DNA of 64,000 bases, from contig JAQQAL010000035.1 in assembly GCA_028532855.1 (NCBI GenBank), positions 1 to 64,000 of the forward strand, read 5' to 3'. The position numbers were made by a program, and so were the translations under genes. How positions within the stretch are numbered: position 1 is the first letter of the stretch; each line of letters starts with the position of its first letter. This DNA is from Candidatus Thalassospirochaeta sargassi. GTDB taxonomy: Bacteria; Spirochaetota; Spirochaetia; UBA9216. The notes below the pieces were generated by a model. That model searched no databases and was not told the origin of the DNA. It worked only from the letters and a program-made list of their open reading frames with translations. Positions 31,014-40,070 of this stretch are shown here, in pieces.

Positions 31014-32030
31014 TCAGGCTTTTGTTCCGGCTGCGATCAGAGCGTTTCTCCGTCTTGCCCTCAGCTGGCTGTGCAGAACAATTGCACCAATCAGGATTAT
31101 TCCCTTGAAAACAATCTGCCAGAACTTAAGAATATCCATTGCATTCAGACCGTTGCCAAGTACAGTGATTATCAAGGCACCAATAACGGTTCCAAGGATT
31201 GTTCCGTTTCCACCGGATAAGGGTGTACCGCCAAGTAGTACTGCAACAAGTACAGTAAACTCAAAACCCGTTCCAGTTCTGGGATCCCCGTGTTCAAGCC
31301 TTGAAGCTGTAAGAATACCGGCGAAAGCGGCCAGACAACCTGTTATTATATACAGGCGTGTAACGATTCTTTTCGGATTCAGACCGGAAAAGAACGCAGC
31401 GTTTTTATTACAGCCAATAGCAATTGCATGTTTACCCAGCAGGGTTTTCTTGTGCAGAATTGAGAAAATTACGATTGCAAGAAATACAAAGATAAACAGA
31501 TAGGGTACTCCCAGAATACTGTCGTTACCGATAACCTCAAAACCATCAGGAAAGCCAGTTCTTATAGATTTACCATCGAAGGTTGCTAAAGCAAGTCCGC
31601 GGCCGATGTACATGACACCGAGGGTCGCGATAAAGGGTTCAAAGTCAAAACGGGTAACAAGGACAGCATTCAGCACTCCTATAAGTCCACCGATTATTAA
31701 TACTATTATTCCTGCAGCCCACAACGGAAGCGGCCCAATACCCAGACCAGGGATTCCGAATACAACAAGAAATGAATAAACCATACAGCTCAGAGCCAGG
31801 TTTGAACCAACTGACAAGTCCAGAGACTCGGTCATCATAAGGAATGTACATCCACAGCCTACAATCATTATCATGGTAGACTGACGAATAATATTCATAT
31901 AATTACTGAGTTTAAAGAACCTCGGAGTTGAAAACGCAAAAAACAGATTAAGCGCAACAAACACCAGGAACAGTATAAACGTCGGATGTGTCAAAAATTT
32001 CAATTTATTTGTTTTATTAGCCATCATCAA
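31014..32030 (-). CDS. Sugar ABC transporter permease (RbsC family)
   Basis: 338 residues with eight to ten membrane segments. Family marks are the second half block G-G-T-P-L-S-G-G-N-G-T-I-L-G-T-V-I-G-A-L and the earlier D-L-S-V-G-S-N-L-A-L-S, both typical of ribose/galactose-type (CUT2) permeases. It is the second of two distinct permeases of this system, so the channel is probably a heterodimer as in the Lsr-type importers. Its start overlaps the ATPase stop (ATGA). The C-terminus ends with a basic cytoplasmic tail (R-A-R-R-R-N-A). Confidence 0.9.
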   Translation of the reverse strand: MMMANKTNKLKFLTHPTFILFLVFVALNLFFAFSTPRFFKLSNYMNIIRQSTMIMIVGCGCTFLMMTESLDLSVGSNLALSCMVYSFLVVFGIPGLGIGPLPLWAAGIIVLIIGGLIGVLNAVLVTRFDFEPFIATLGVMYIGRGLALATFDGKSIRTGFPDGFEVIGNDSILGVPYLFIFVFLAIVIFSILHKKTLLGKHAIAIGCNKNAAFFSGLNPKRIVTRLYIITGCLAAFAGILTASRLEHGDPRTGTGFEFTVLVAVLLGGTPLSGGNGTILGTVIGALIITVLGNGLNAMDILKFWQIVFKGIILIGAIVLHSQLRARRRNALIAAGTKA

Positions 32031-33571
32031 CCTCCGGCCACAACAGACATGATGTGGTCGACATCAACATCTTTCTGATTCTTCATTATCTCACCTACAT
32101 TACCATCATGCATAAGAACAATACGGTCGCAGAGATTTGTTATTTCCGGAAGCTCGGATGAGAAAACAATAATACTCTTACCCTCATTAGCCAGGTCCCG
32201 TATTATTTCGTGGATCTCTTCCTTTGCTCCGACATCAACACCTCGCGTAGGCTCGTCCAGCATAATAATATCTGCATCACGATTAAGACATTTTGCAATA
32301 ACAACCTTCTGCTGATTACCGCCAGAGAGAAATGCTACAGCCTGTTCACGGTCTTTAGCTGCGACCGACATCATATTCATGAACTTGTCGGCAAGCCTGT
32401 TTTCTTTGATGCGGCTTATAAGCCCGGAGTTCATCACACTGTCCATTCTCATCAGGGGAATGTTAGCTCTGATAGAAAGCTGACCGAATATACCGTCCAC
32501 GCGCCGTTCTTCAGGAACCATTGCAAGTCCCGCATCAAGTGCCCCGATGACATTCTTATATTCAGCCTTTTTCCCGTTTACAGAGATTTCACCTTCATAA
32601 TCGTCAATGCCGTAAAGGACCCTTCCGACCTCAGTTTTACCAGCGCCTACAAGACCATAGAACCCAAGGATTTCACCTTTATAGAGCTCAAAATTAATAT
32701 TTTTCAGTCTACGGTTATTTACATTCTTAACCTCAAGAAGCTTAGTGGAATAATCACTCGTGCTGGGAACATACTCCTGGACAATAACCTTGCCTATCAT
32801 CATACGGACCAGTTCGGTACAGGCCTCTGCAACTGTTGCATCGTCAAACGTATCGGGACATCCCGCGGCATCATCATAGCCGGCAATTTCAGGCACCGAT
32901 TTTGTACCTATCATTTCACCGTCACGAAATACCGTAACGTAATCGCCGATCTCAAATATTTCACTCAGCTTATGAGAGATAAACACTATTGTTATCCCCT
33001 GCTCTTTAAGCTTTTTTACAGTAAGAAACAGCCTTCTAACCTCATCTTCCGACAGTGAAGCAGTAGGTTCATCCATAACAAGGACGGAACAGTCTGTTGA
33101 GAGAGCCTTTGCAATCTCAATAACCTGTTTCTGCGCAACGGAAAGCTGATCAACCGGCATATCAAGCTCGATTGAATCATCCAGGCTTCTGATAATATCC
33201 ATGGTCTTATTCAGACCTTCCGATTTCCTGATAAATCCCCACTTTGTATTTTCTTTTCCAAGAGTAAGATTCTCTTCGGTTGTTAAATCATCTACAACAT
33301 TAAGCTCCTGATAAAGAACGCTTATTCCGTTATCCATCGCCTCACGAATACTTTTCGGATCAAAATCTTTTCCGTTATATTTCAATGAACCGCCTGTTCG
33401 CCTGTGAGCTCCGGTCAAAATCTTGATAAATGTTGATTTACCAGCACCGTTTTCACCAACAACACAGTGGACAGATCCACGTTTAATATCAAAATCAACA
33501 CCCTTCAGCGCTTTAACACCGGGGAATTCTTTTGTAAGTCCCCTGACTTCTACTATAACATCATTATTCAT
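32027..33571 (-). CDS. Sugar ABC transporter ATPase (RbsA/MglA type, two cassettes)
   Basis: 514 residues with two nucleotide-binding domains. The first has Walker A G-E-N-G-A-G-K-S-T (about 38-46), signature L-S-V-A-Q-K-Q and Walker B V-L-V-M-D-E-P-T. The second has G-L-V-G-A-G-K-T-E, L-S-G-G-N-Q-Q and I-I-M-L-D-E-P-T-R-G-V-D-V-G. As in the CUT2 family, the second domain lacks normal catalytic features, so one site may be inactive. There is an acidic insertion of about 30 residues after the first domain (around 225-255, rich in D and A), not usual for RbsA. It powers import of the sugar bound by the 34667-35719 protein. Confidence 0.92.
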   Translation of the reverse strand: MNNDVIVEVRGLTKEFPGVKALKGVDFDIKRGSVHCVVGENGAGKSTFIKILTGAHRRTGGSLKYNGKDFDPKSIREAMDNGISVLYQELNVVDDLTTEENLTLGKENTKWGFIRKSEGLNKTMDIIRSLDDSIELDMPVDQLSVAQKQVIEIAKALSTDCSVLVMDEPTASLSEDEVRRLFLTVKKLKEQGITIVFISHKLSEIFEIGDYVTVFRDGEMIGTKSVPEIAGYDDAAGCPDTFDDATVAEACTELVRMMIGKVIVQEYVPSTSDYSTKLLEVKNVNNRRLKNINFELYKGEILGFYGLVGAGKTEVGRVLYGIDDYEGEISVNGKKAEYKNVIGALDAGLAMVPEERRVDGIFGQLSIRANIPLMRMDSVMNSGLISRIKENRLADKFMNMMSVAAKDREQAVAFLSGGNQQKVVIAKCLNRDADIIMLDEPTRGVDVGAKEEIHEIIRDLANEGKSIIVFSSELPEITNLCDRIVLMHDGNVGEIMKNQKDVDVDHIMSVVAGG

Positions 33572-33586
33572 GTTCCTACCTCACCG

Positions 33587-34552
33587 TCAACTTTTCACAC
33601 TCTTGCTGTTTTTCTGAGCAATTACGGCAATGATAAGCAGCAATCCACGGGCTACTTCCTGATAGAAGTGTTCAATTCCGAGCAGGTTCAGACCATTCTC
33701 AAGCAGTCCGATTATTGCCGCACCTAAAAGAACGCCGATTATAGAACCGCGTCCACCCGACATCTTTGTACCGCCTAGTACACAGACGATGAGAACATAG
33801 GTTTCCATCATTCTTCCGACATTAGGCGCGGCAAGCCCTACACGCGATGACTGCAGAATCCCTGAGAATCCCGCGAGAAGGGCCGATAAAGCATAGAGAA
33901 TAATAATTACTTTGGTTACATTTATACCTGAAAGTTCAGCAGCAGAACGGTTATCGCCAATTGCGAAACTGAAACGACCGAGTTTGGTTTTCTTTTCTAT
34001 AAAAAGAAAGATTGCAGCTACTATCACCACCAGGACGATAATAATCGGAATCTTTCCGAACAGCATATAGCGGCCGAGTCTGGTGTAAGCACCAGGAAGA
34101 CCAAGCATGATATTGGTTCCCCCGTCCCAGCGTGCGATGAGGAAGGCAAGTCCTTCGGCCATATACATTGTTCCTAATGTTGCAACAACGGGGACTATGC
34201 GGAGTTTTCCTACGGTAAAACCGTTAAAAACGCCCCATGTCATTGCAGCAAGACAGGTAATCAGAATTGATAACGGAATTGGAATTCCGTGTTTACACAT
34301 ATAGGCATGAAGTATGCCGGAGAAAGCCAGTACGGCTCCAACAGATAAATCAAGATTACCGGTAATCATAATCAGGTTCGCTGCTGATGCAATTAATATG
34401 TATATACCGATTTTTAAAAGAATATTACTGAAGTTCTGCGCCTTCAGGAAGTTGGGAGAAACTATTGTCAAAAATATCATCATTATGACAATAATACCTA
34501 CTAAAATCGGCAACTGCGATTGAAATCTCGGCAGCCTCAATTTCCCGGTCAT
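33587..34552 (-). CDS. Sugar ABC transporter permease (RbsC family)
   Basis: 321 residues, multi-pass. It shows the CUT2 permease pattern: N-L-D-L-S-V-G-A-V-L-A-F-S-G near residue 65 and G-G-T-K-M-S-G-G-R-G-S-I-I-G-V-L-L-G near 255. It is related to the 31014-32030 permease but clearly different in sequence, so the two probably form a heterodimeric channel. It lies 15 bases before the ATPase gene. The region between it and the binding-protein gene contains two hairpins that may lower its expression relative to the binding protein. Confidence 0.9.
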   Translation of the reverse strand: MTGKLRLPRFQSQLPILVGIIVIMMIFLTIVSPNFLKAQNFSNILLKIGIYILIASAANLIMITGNLDLSVGAVLAFSGILHAYMCKHGIPIPLSILITCLAAMTWGVFNGFTVGKLRIVPVVATLGTMYMAEGLAFLIARWDGGTNIMLGLPGAYTRLGRYMLFGKIPIIIVLVVIVAAIFLFIEKKTKLGRFSFAIGDNRSAAELSGINVTKVIIILYALSALLAGFSGILQSSRVGLAAPNVGRMMETYVLIVCVLGGTKMSGGRGSIIGVLLGAAIIGLLENGLNLLGIEHFYQEVARGLLLIIAVIAQKNSKSVKS

Positions 34553-34586
34553 CGGTGTACCTCCAAAAATTAGTGATTGTTGATGT

Positions 34587-34652
34587 TTGCTTTTTGACTG
34601 AAAAGCAATAAGAAAAGAAAAGGCAGCTCTGTCAGATGAACATCACTGCCTT
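34587..34652 (-). promoter_or_regulatory. Two hairpins between the binding-protein and permease genes
   Basis: First stem, met first by polymerase: AAGGCAG and CTGCCTT (34646-34652 and 34620-34626), followed on the minus strand by a T/C-rich tract. Second stem: TTGCTTTT (34587-34594) and AAAAGCAA (34601-34608), perfect 8 bp with a six-base loop. The first looks like a leaky terminator; the second may protect the 3' end of the processed binding-protein mRNA. Confidence 0.6.
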
Positions 34653-34666
34653 CTCAATAAAATTGA

Positions 34667-35719
34667 TTATTTCATTGCTGCTTTGACGTCAGCTTCAAGA
34701 TCGCCTTCGTAGAAGAAGTTTGTTTCAAGATGTCTCTGCCCTTCCGCAATAGTAGTATTCCAGAAGTCAAAGGTAGGACTGAGTACTCTGGTTTCAGTGT
34801 ATTCATCCATCGGAATCTCGCCGTTGATCATAGCCATTACTGTATCAACCTCTGCACGGGCGATGTCTTTAACAGCACCGTGAGTAAGCTTGAATGAACA
34901 GTTGGGGTCAAAAATCTTTACAAGAGCAGCTGATGATGCATCAAGACCTGCGATAATTTCAGTTAAAGGAACGCCATTGTCCATAACACCGCGGCCAAGC
35001 TGTTCACATGCTGCGAGAGCACCAAGAGCCATTTCGTCATTTGCACCGAAAATGAGATTTACATCAGGATCGCTCTGAAGTACATCAAGGATTATTTCCA
35101 TAGATTTAACAGTAGAACCCTGGCCATTGAGCATAGTAACAAGTTCAGCACCTGGATCTACAGACTGAACACCTTCCATGAAAGCACCTGTTCTCATGTC
35201 CCAGACCTGTTCAATTCCGCCGAAGTTAAGCATTGCAACCTTGATAGGAGTATTGGGGTGAGCGGCCTTCCACTGACGTGCAGCTTCTGCACCCATGTAG
35301 ATAGAAGAAGGAGTTTCCTGCGGCTGAATGTGCGGAGCAGTCATGTTTTCAGGTCTGATAAGAGTAGTTACCATAGGGATTCCGGCAGCATGAGCCATAT
35401 CTACAGCCTTTGCTGAAAGACCTGCGTCACCGCAGTGCAGAGCTATACCGTCAACCCCCTGTGAAATCAGGTTCTCTACTGCAGCAAGTGTTGCTTCTGC
35501 TGAGCTTTCACCGTCGATTATAACAGCCTTGGTGTTATACATTTTGGCAGCATACTCAGTAATCTCTCTACAGACAGATTGATGATAGGCATGCTCAAAA
35601 GTGTATGGAATCTTACCGATTACATGATCATACTCTGTTGCATCTTCCTGCTCTCCAGCAGCGAACACTGATCCTAAACCTATGATCAGTACCAGAACCG
35701 TTAATAACAGTTTTTTCAT
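34667..35719 (-). CDS. Periplasmic sugar-binding protein (RbsB family)
   Basis: 350 residues. The signal peptide (K-K-L-L-L-T-V-L-V-L-I-I-G-L-G-S-V-F-A) ends in A-A-G-E-Q-E, a mature start often seen in spirochete binding proteins. The mature part is a type 1 periplasmic binding fold: A-V-E-N-L-I-S-Q-G-V-D-G-I-A-L-H, G-I-P-M-V-T-T-L-I, F-G-A-N-D-E-M-A-L-G-A-L and I-A-G-L-D-A-S. It captures a sugar or sugar alcohol for the two permeases and the ATPase encoded next. The ligand cannot be deduced. AGGAGG precedes the ATG. Confidence 0.9.
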   Translation of the reverse strand: MKKLLLTVLVLIIGLGSVFAAGEQEDATEYDHVIGKIPYTFEHAYHQSVCREITEYAAKMYNTKAVIIDGESSAEATLAAVENLISQGVDGIALHCGDAGLSAKAVDMAHAAGIPMVTTLIRPENMTAPHIQPQETPSSIYMGAEAARQWKAAHPNTPIKVAMLNFGGIEQVWDMRTGAFMEGVQSVDPGAELVTMLNGQGSTVKSMEIILDVLQSDPDVNLIFGANDEMALGALAACEQLGRGVMDNGVPLTEIIAGLDASSAALVKIFDPNCSFKLTHGAVKDIARAEVDTVMAMINGEIPMDEYTETRVLSPTFDFWNTTIAEGQRHLETNFFYEGDLEADVKAAMK

Positions 35720-35749
35720 TTTTTCCTCCTCAGGAATATCTTTATTCTA

Positions 35750-35770
35750 AACCGGAACCACCCTCCGGTT
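35750..35770. other. Hairpin between FGGY kinase and binding-protein genes
   Basis: AACCGGA (35750-35756) and TCCGGTT (35764-35770) form a perfect 7-bp stem with a seven-base loop, shortly after the kinase stop and before the AGGAGG of the binding-protein gene. It has no U tract, so processing or mRNA protection is more likely than termination. Confidence 0.5.
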
Positions 35771-35778
35771 GTCTCCAA

Positions 35779-37320
35779 TTAAGCCTGCATTTCGGAAATC
35801 ATTGTGTAGACTTCCTTCTCATCAAGCCCGTCATAAGCCCTGCAGTAGATATCATATAGTTTGTTATAAACCTCATGTATCTGCATATCCGGCTCATACC
35901 GTTTATCTAGAGCAACCATACTGTCAGCACCCTCTTCAATCGATGAGAAAATGCCTGCGCCAACTCCGCCCAGAATTGCGGCGCCTAATACGGTTGCGTC
36001 TCCAACTTTTAATGTATCTACGGGGATACCGTAGATGTCAGCCTGTATCTGATTCCAGATATCCGATTTTGTGGGACCTCCCAGGATTCTTCCCTGTTTC
36101 ACAGCTACTCCTGATTCGGACATTGCATTCAGCATATCGCGCATATCCATCGTAATACCCTCCATGAATGCCCTGGCCATATCATAGCGCGTGTGCGCAA
36201 AGGTCAAACCTATTATTGCGCCCCGTGCCGATGGGTTATACCTCGGTGTTCCAGCGCTTGCGAAGTACGGCATCATAAGAAGCCCGTTAGCGCCTGCCGG
36301 AACCTTCTCCACCTTTTCATTCATCAATACGAAAAAGTCCTTTCCGGCTTTCTCAGCCTCAAGAACCTCGGCAGCACCAAGTTCATCACGAAACCAGCGA
36401 TACACACCTGCAGCTGCAGCCTGATAACCTTCCATCAGCCAGCATCCGTTTATTGGATGTGCAGTAGCAATGTTCGCGCAGTTCGGATCTCTGAAAGGAG
36501 TATCAAGATAAGCTGTAACCGCACCTGCTGTTCCCATTGATATAGAAAGCATACCCTTCCTGACAATACCCGCGCCAACGGAACCGGCCGACTGGTCGCC
36601 GGCTCCAACACTTATCGGAGTTCCTTCAACAAGACCGCTGCGCCCTGCAGCATCTTCCGTTACCTTGCCGACAAGAGTTCCTGACTTTTCAGGAATCGGG
36701 AGTATTTCTGAAGGAATATCAAACATTCTAAGTAGCTCGTCATCCCATATATGATCTACATTGTTATAAACTCCAAAGTATCCGGCATCATTGTGATCAA
36801 CATAATAATCGTCGACACCGAGAGCACGCAGAAAGTAATCATGCATCTGAACAATTCGCGCGGTCTTGCCCCAGGTTTCAGGTTCATTTTTACGTACCCA
36901 CATCATTTTGGACAGCAGCCATGTTGTGCTGTTCGGATATCCGGTTTTTTTATAATATTCAGCCGGATCAATTGCCGCAGCAATCTCATCAACCTCTTCG
37001 GGAGTCCTGTTGTCCTGCCATGAAATCATAGGCCTGAGTAAATTCTCATTCTCATCTAGAAAAATAGCGCAGCATCTCTGCGCAGATAGCGATACTGATC
37101 TAATTTCCGAAGCTGCAATACCTGATTTTCCAATTGCATCGTTCATTGCCTGCATAGCTGATTCAACAAGTAAATCAGGATCCTGCTCAACCCACCCGGG
37201 TTTCGGGTAGGTGCACGGATATTCGTAATAGGCAGTACCCAGTACGTTTCCGTTAATATCGAAAACCATGCCTTTTGAGCCGGTTGTGCCGATATCAATT
37301 CCTGCTAAATAAGTCCCCAT
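35779..37320 (-). CDS. FGGY family carbohydrate kinase (xylulokinase-like)
   Basis: 513 residues. The first ATPase motif is A-G-I-D-I-G-T-T-G-S-K-G (6-17), the adjacent substrate helix contains P-G-W-V-E-Q-D-P, the catalytic aspartate is in G-A-G-D-Q-S-A-G-S-V-G-A-G, and the C-terminal block is I-L-G-G-P-T-K-S-D-I-W-N-Q-I-Q-A-D-I-Y-G-I-P. It phosphorylates a sugar or polyol, probably the one imported by the ABC transporter of the same operon. Xylulose is only one possibility. It is the first gene of the operon and has a leader of about 125 bases with an AAGGA ribosome site. Confidence 0.87.
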   Translation of the reverse strand: MGTYLAGIDIGTTGSKGMVFDINGNVLGTAYYEYPCTYPKPGWVEQDPDLLVESAMQAMNDAIGKSGIAASEIRSVSLSAQRCCAIFLDENENLLRPMISWQDNRTPEEVDEIAAAIDPAEYYKKTGYPNSTTWLLSKMMWVRKNEPETWGKTARIVQMHDYFLRALGVDDYYVDHNDAGYFGVYNNVDHIWDDELLRMFDIPSEILPIPEKSGTLVGKVTEDAAGRSGLVEGTPISVGAGDQSAGSVGAGIVRKGMLSISMGTAGAVTAYLDTPFRDPNCANIATAHPINGCWLMEGYQAAAAGVYRWFRDELGAAEVLEAEKAGKDFFVLMNEKVEKVPAGANGLLMMPYFASAGTPRYNPSARGAIIGLTFAHTRYDMARAFMEGITMDMRDMLNAMSESGVAVKQGRILGGPTKSDIWNQIQADIYGIPVDTLKVGDATVLGAAILGGVGAGIFSSIEEGADSMVALDKRYEPDMQIHEVYNKLYDIYCRAYDGLDEKEVYTMISEMQA

Positions 37321-37431
37321 TATCTATCCTTAAAATAAAGCTTAATTTAGTTTTGTAAAAACCATCAAAGTCACTGTAAAGCAACCTATTTATTTTCATA
37401 TATTATTAAATAATCATATTTATTTTATATA

Positions 37432-37445
37432 TATCAATCTTGATA
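37432..37445. promoter_or_regulatory. Palindrome at the transcription start of the FGGY kinase operon
   Basis: TATCAA (37432-37437) and TTGATA (37440-37445) are perfect arms around two central bases. The site lies just downstream of the minus-strand -10 box, at the expected transcription start. A related inverted site, TGATA (37491-37495) and TATCA (37499-37503), lies just upstream of the -35 box. Both would suit a repressor of the sugar operon. Confidence 0.5.
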
Positions 37446-37451
37446 AAATCG

Positions 37452-37480
37452 ATTATGTACTCTCCAAAGCAATCTGTCAA
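37452..37480 (-). promoter_or_regulatory. Promoter of the FGGY kinase-ABC transporter operon
   Basis: On the minus strand a perfect TTGACA (complement of 37475-37480) and CATAAT (complement of 37452-37457) are 17 bases apart. Transcription would begin near 37445, giving an A/T-rich leader of about 125 bases. Confidence 0.75.
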
Positions 37481-37628
37481 GAAAAAGTTTTGATATTTTA
37501 TCAGAACTCTAATTTCTTGCCTCTATGTAAATTTTTACCAATATATAACGGAAATATCTTTGCAAAATGCTTTAAAAAATGAAATAATATTGTCATATGA
37601 AAATATTATTTTTCATTTACAAGTTTAA

Positions 37629-37657
37629 ATGACAAATTTATTAACCCGTGTTATTAT
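37629..37657 (+). promoter_or_regulatory. Promoter of the TIM-barrel epimerase gene
   Basis: ATGACA (37629-37634) and TATTAT (37652-37657) are 17 bases apart. Inverted arms GTTAT (37650-37654) and ATAAC (37663-37667) surround the -10 box and could be an operator. An AGGAG ribosome site follows before the ATG. Confidence 0.65.
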
Positions 37658-37690
37658 ACATTATAACGTCATTACCTTTAGGAGTAAAGT

Positions 37691-38530
37691 ATGAATTTAT
37701 CATGTAGTATGTGGAGTTTAGACAGAACAATACAAGAGAATGATTTAAAACAGATAGATTTCTTAAAATGGGCCAGAGGGCATCATTTGAAGTATGTAGA
37801 GCTGGTAAGTTACTATCTGGATAAAGAAGGCAATGCCGGGGAAATAAGAAAAACCATGTCGGAAATGGATATGCATGTATCATGCTATACTGTTTTACAG
37901 GATTTTTCAGTTCCGGATTCGGCTACAAACGCAGCCTTCCGTAAAGATTTGAAAAACGCAGCAATACTTGAAGCCCCCTTTGTCAGAGTACTCTCCGGAG
38001 GAACAACGCCGGGAGATACGGGAGAAAGGGAGACAATCATCAAGGAATTGAAACAGGCCTGCGAAGCCGCCGACAAACTCGGAATAACCCTGCTGCTTGA
38101 AAACGTCGGTCCCCACGCATGTGCATCTGGAGATTCTCTTTCTATCATTAAAGATGTCAACGCTTCCAATTTTAGAATAAACTTTGACACCGCTAACCCT
38201 CTCCTGGTTGAAGAAGATCCGCTTGAAGCACTGGAGAACCTTATTGACTTCACTGCCTATGTCCATTTCAAAGATTTCATCACAGAAGATTCTGCCGGTT
38301 ACAAAACACTACTCAGCAATGATCCTTCCAGGGAGCAAAAATCACTGGCGGGGAAATCAATGACCGGAACAGCTGCAGGAGAAGGTGTTATCCCGTTCGA
38401 AGAGATGTTCAGATGCTTAAAAAATGCGGGATATAATGGTTTTGTATCATTAGAATATGAGGGGACAGGGGATGCAATGGCTGATACGCTTACATCCCTC
38501 AATTATCTTGAAAATCTTGTAACAGACTAA
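37691..38530 (+). CDS. Sugar phosphate isomerase/epimerase (TIM barrel, AP endonuclease 2 fold)
   Basis: 279 residues with the xylose isomerase-like TIM-barrel pattern: an opening S-C-S-M-W-S-L-D, Y-V-E-L-V-S-Y on strand 2, L-L-L-E-N-V-G-P-H with a metal-binding glutamate, N-F-R-I-N-F-D-T-A-N with a metal-binding aspartate, A-Y-V-H-F-K-D-F and the final V-S-L-E-Y-E-G. Such enzymes isomerise or epimerise sugars, keto sugars or inositol derivatives. Its position between two FGGY kinases fits a role before or after phosphorylation in the same catabolic route. It is transcribed alone, convergent with the second kinase, with stops overlapping by four bases. Confidence 0.85.
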   Translation: MNLSCSMWSLDRTIQENDLKQIDFLKWARGHHLKYVELVSYYLDKEGNAGEIRKTMSEMDMHVSCYTVLQDFSVPDSATNAAFRKDLKNAAILEAPFVRVLSGGTTPGDTGERETIIKELKQACEAADKLGITLLLENVGPHACASGDSLSIIKDVNASNFRINFDTANPLLVEEDPLEALENLIDFTAYVHFKDFITEDSAGYKTLLSNDPSREQKSLAGKSMTGTAAGEGVIPFEEMFRCLKNAGYNGFVSLEYEGTGDAMADTLTSLNYLENLVTD

Positions 38531-40056
38531 GGCTGTTTATCAAGGTTCTGCATCTTGTCGCCCAGGCGGGCAAGAAAAGTTGAAACCTCTTTATAATACA
38601 CCAGCAGCTTCGAGTAAAAGTTTGCCCGGAGCTCATCAGGCTCGGCAACAGCTTCTACCTCGTGCAGCTTATCCACTGCTGAATAATCCTTCCATATTCC
38701 GCAGCCCACCAGCGCCAGTGCGGCAGCTCCCAACGCAGCCGCCTGCTGGTCAATTACTGATTTAACTACCTCGACGCCATATATATCGGCTATAATCTGT
38801 CTCCAAAGTTCACTCTTGCTGCCGCCGCCTACAAGGGTCATTCTACTTTCAGTCTCAGTGAGGTCCCTCAACACATCAAGCGCAACCCTGAGCCCAAGCG
38901 CAATACCCTCCATAACAGCCCGGACAAGATGAGCACGTCCGTGCATCAGTGACAGCCCTGTAAACGCTCCTCTGATGTTGGGACTTTCATCCAGAGAGCT
39001 GCCACCCGCCAGGCTGGGGTTGAATAAAAGGTTTTCACTTCCCGGGGGCACCTCCGCCGCTTCCCGGTTCATGGCATCATAATCCGGAGACGTATCTCCG
39101 CTCAGAATATTCAGGAGCCATTTATGGCTGCTGCCGGCGGAAAAAATGGCAGTTGCTGAAGCAAACTGCTCCGGAACGACATGGGCAAACACGTAGGGAC
39201 GCTTTTCGGGATCCAGCACAGGCTGTTGCGAGGATACCGCTATCCAGCTTGAGGAACCCAATGAATTATACATCCGGCCTGACTTGTAACATCCGGCACC
39301 CAGGGCCATGCAGGAGTTATCTACCCCTCCGGCTACGACCTTCACATCTTCAGGAAGACTCAGTGCCTTTGCAGCGGCCCCGGTTAAGCCTCCGAGAACC
39401 GTCGCTGAATCAGTAATTTCAGGGAAGAGTCCACCGTCCAGCCCCGAAGCCTGCAGCAGACGGGGTGAATAATCCCAGTTTTTAAGATCATATATACCGG
39501 TACCCGAGGCATAAGAGTAATCTGTAGCCATTTTCCCTGTGAGTAGATAATTTATGTAATCCTTGGTTCCTAAAATACTGGCGGTTTTAGCGAATACATC
39601 AGGAAGATTATTTTTCATCCATAAAATCTTAAACACCGTGTACAATGCAGCGGGAAATCCGTTTCCCGTGATCATATACCAATCATCTTCAGAAACAGAT
39701 TCAAAAAAAGGCCCGGTCTCTGCCGTCCCCGGTCTTGAATCCGACCATATTGGCACCTCTTTCATCAAAAGATTTCCGGAACCGTCTACAGGAACCATGC
39801 CCAGGCTGTGCCCGGAAATACCGATCCCCTTGACGTGCCCCCGAACAGAATCAGCCTGGGAATCCAGGAGTTCGAGAATACTTGCTTTTACAGCAGCCCA
39901 CCACTCTTCTGGTTTCTGTTCATGCCAGCCGTCACGGGGATAGTAGGTAGGATACTCTTTAAAAATACCGTTAAGGCACTTCCCTTCCGAATCATAGATA
40001 GAAGATTTGCAACCACCCGTACCTAGATCACAGGCTATTACGTAGGAATTGTTCAC
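38527..40056 (-). CDS. FGGY family carbohydrate kinase, second copy
   Basis: 509 residues. The N-terminal ATPase motif is A-C-D-L-G-T-G-G-C-K-S (9-19). Later motifs are G-H-S-L-G-M-V-P-V-D, V-V-A-G-G-V-D-N-S-C-M-A-L-G-A-G with the catalytic aspartate, G-S-S-S-W-I-A and the C-terminal L-V-G-G-G-S-K-S-E-L-W-R-Q-I-I-A-D-I-Y-G. It belongs to the xylulokinase branch and shares the general plan of the 35779-37320 kinase, but the two are far apart in sequence, so they probably act on different substrates. It follows deoC after 14 bases on the same strand, so the deoC-kinase pair is one operon. Confidence 0.87.
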   Translation of the reverse strand: MNNSYVIACDLGTGGCKSSIYDSEGKCLNGIFKEYPTYYPRDGWHEQKPEEWWAAVKASILELLDSQADSVRGHVKGIGISGHSLGMVPVDGSGNLLMKEVPIWSDSRPGTAETGPFFESVSEDDWYMITGNGFPAALYTVFKILWMKNNLPDVFAKTASILGTKDYINYLLTGKMATDYSYASGTGIYDLKNWDYSPRLLQASGLDGGLFPEITDSATVLGGLTGAAAKALSLPEDVKVVAGGVDNSCMALGAGCYKSGRMYNSLGSSSWIAVSSQQPVLDPEKRPYVFAHVVPEQFASATAIFSAGSSHKWLLNILSGDTSPDYDAMNREAAEVPPGSENLLFNPSLAGGSSLDESPNIRGAFTGLSLMHGRAHLVRAVMEGIALGLRVALDVLRDLTETESRMTLVGGGSKSELWRQIIADIYGVEVVKSVIDQQAAALGAAALALVGCGIWKDYSAVDKLHEVEAVAEPDELRANFYSKLLVYYKEVSTFLARLGDKMQNLDKQP

Positions 40057-40070
40057 AGGAACCTCCAGAA

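Larger units (their letters stand above)
37321..37690. other. 370-base very A/T-rich intergenic control region
   Basis: This is the only gene-free stretch above 300 bases in the window. It separates the divergent FGGY kinase operon (minus) and the TIM-barrel gene (plus). It holds a good promoter for each side and several short palindromes, listed separately. The remainder, mainly 37340-37430 and 37505-37620, is A/T-rich sequence with no reading frame or RNA that I can support. Confidence 0.7.

Noticed and set aside
32210-33058. Open frame of 282 codons on the plus strand.
   Set aside because: It lies wholly inside the ABC ATPase gene on the opposite strand, has no domain and a biased composition typical of antisense frames.
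37321-37690. Possible small RNA or origin in the A/T-rich intergenic stretch.
   Set aside because: The A/T-richness is explained by two divergent promoters and a leader. No DnaA-box cluster, strong RNA fold or terminator is visible.
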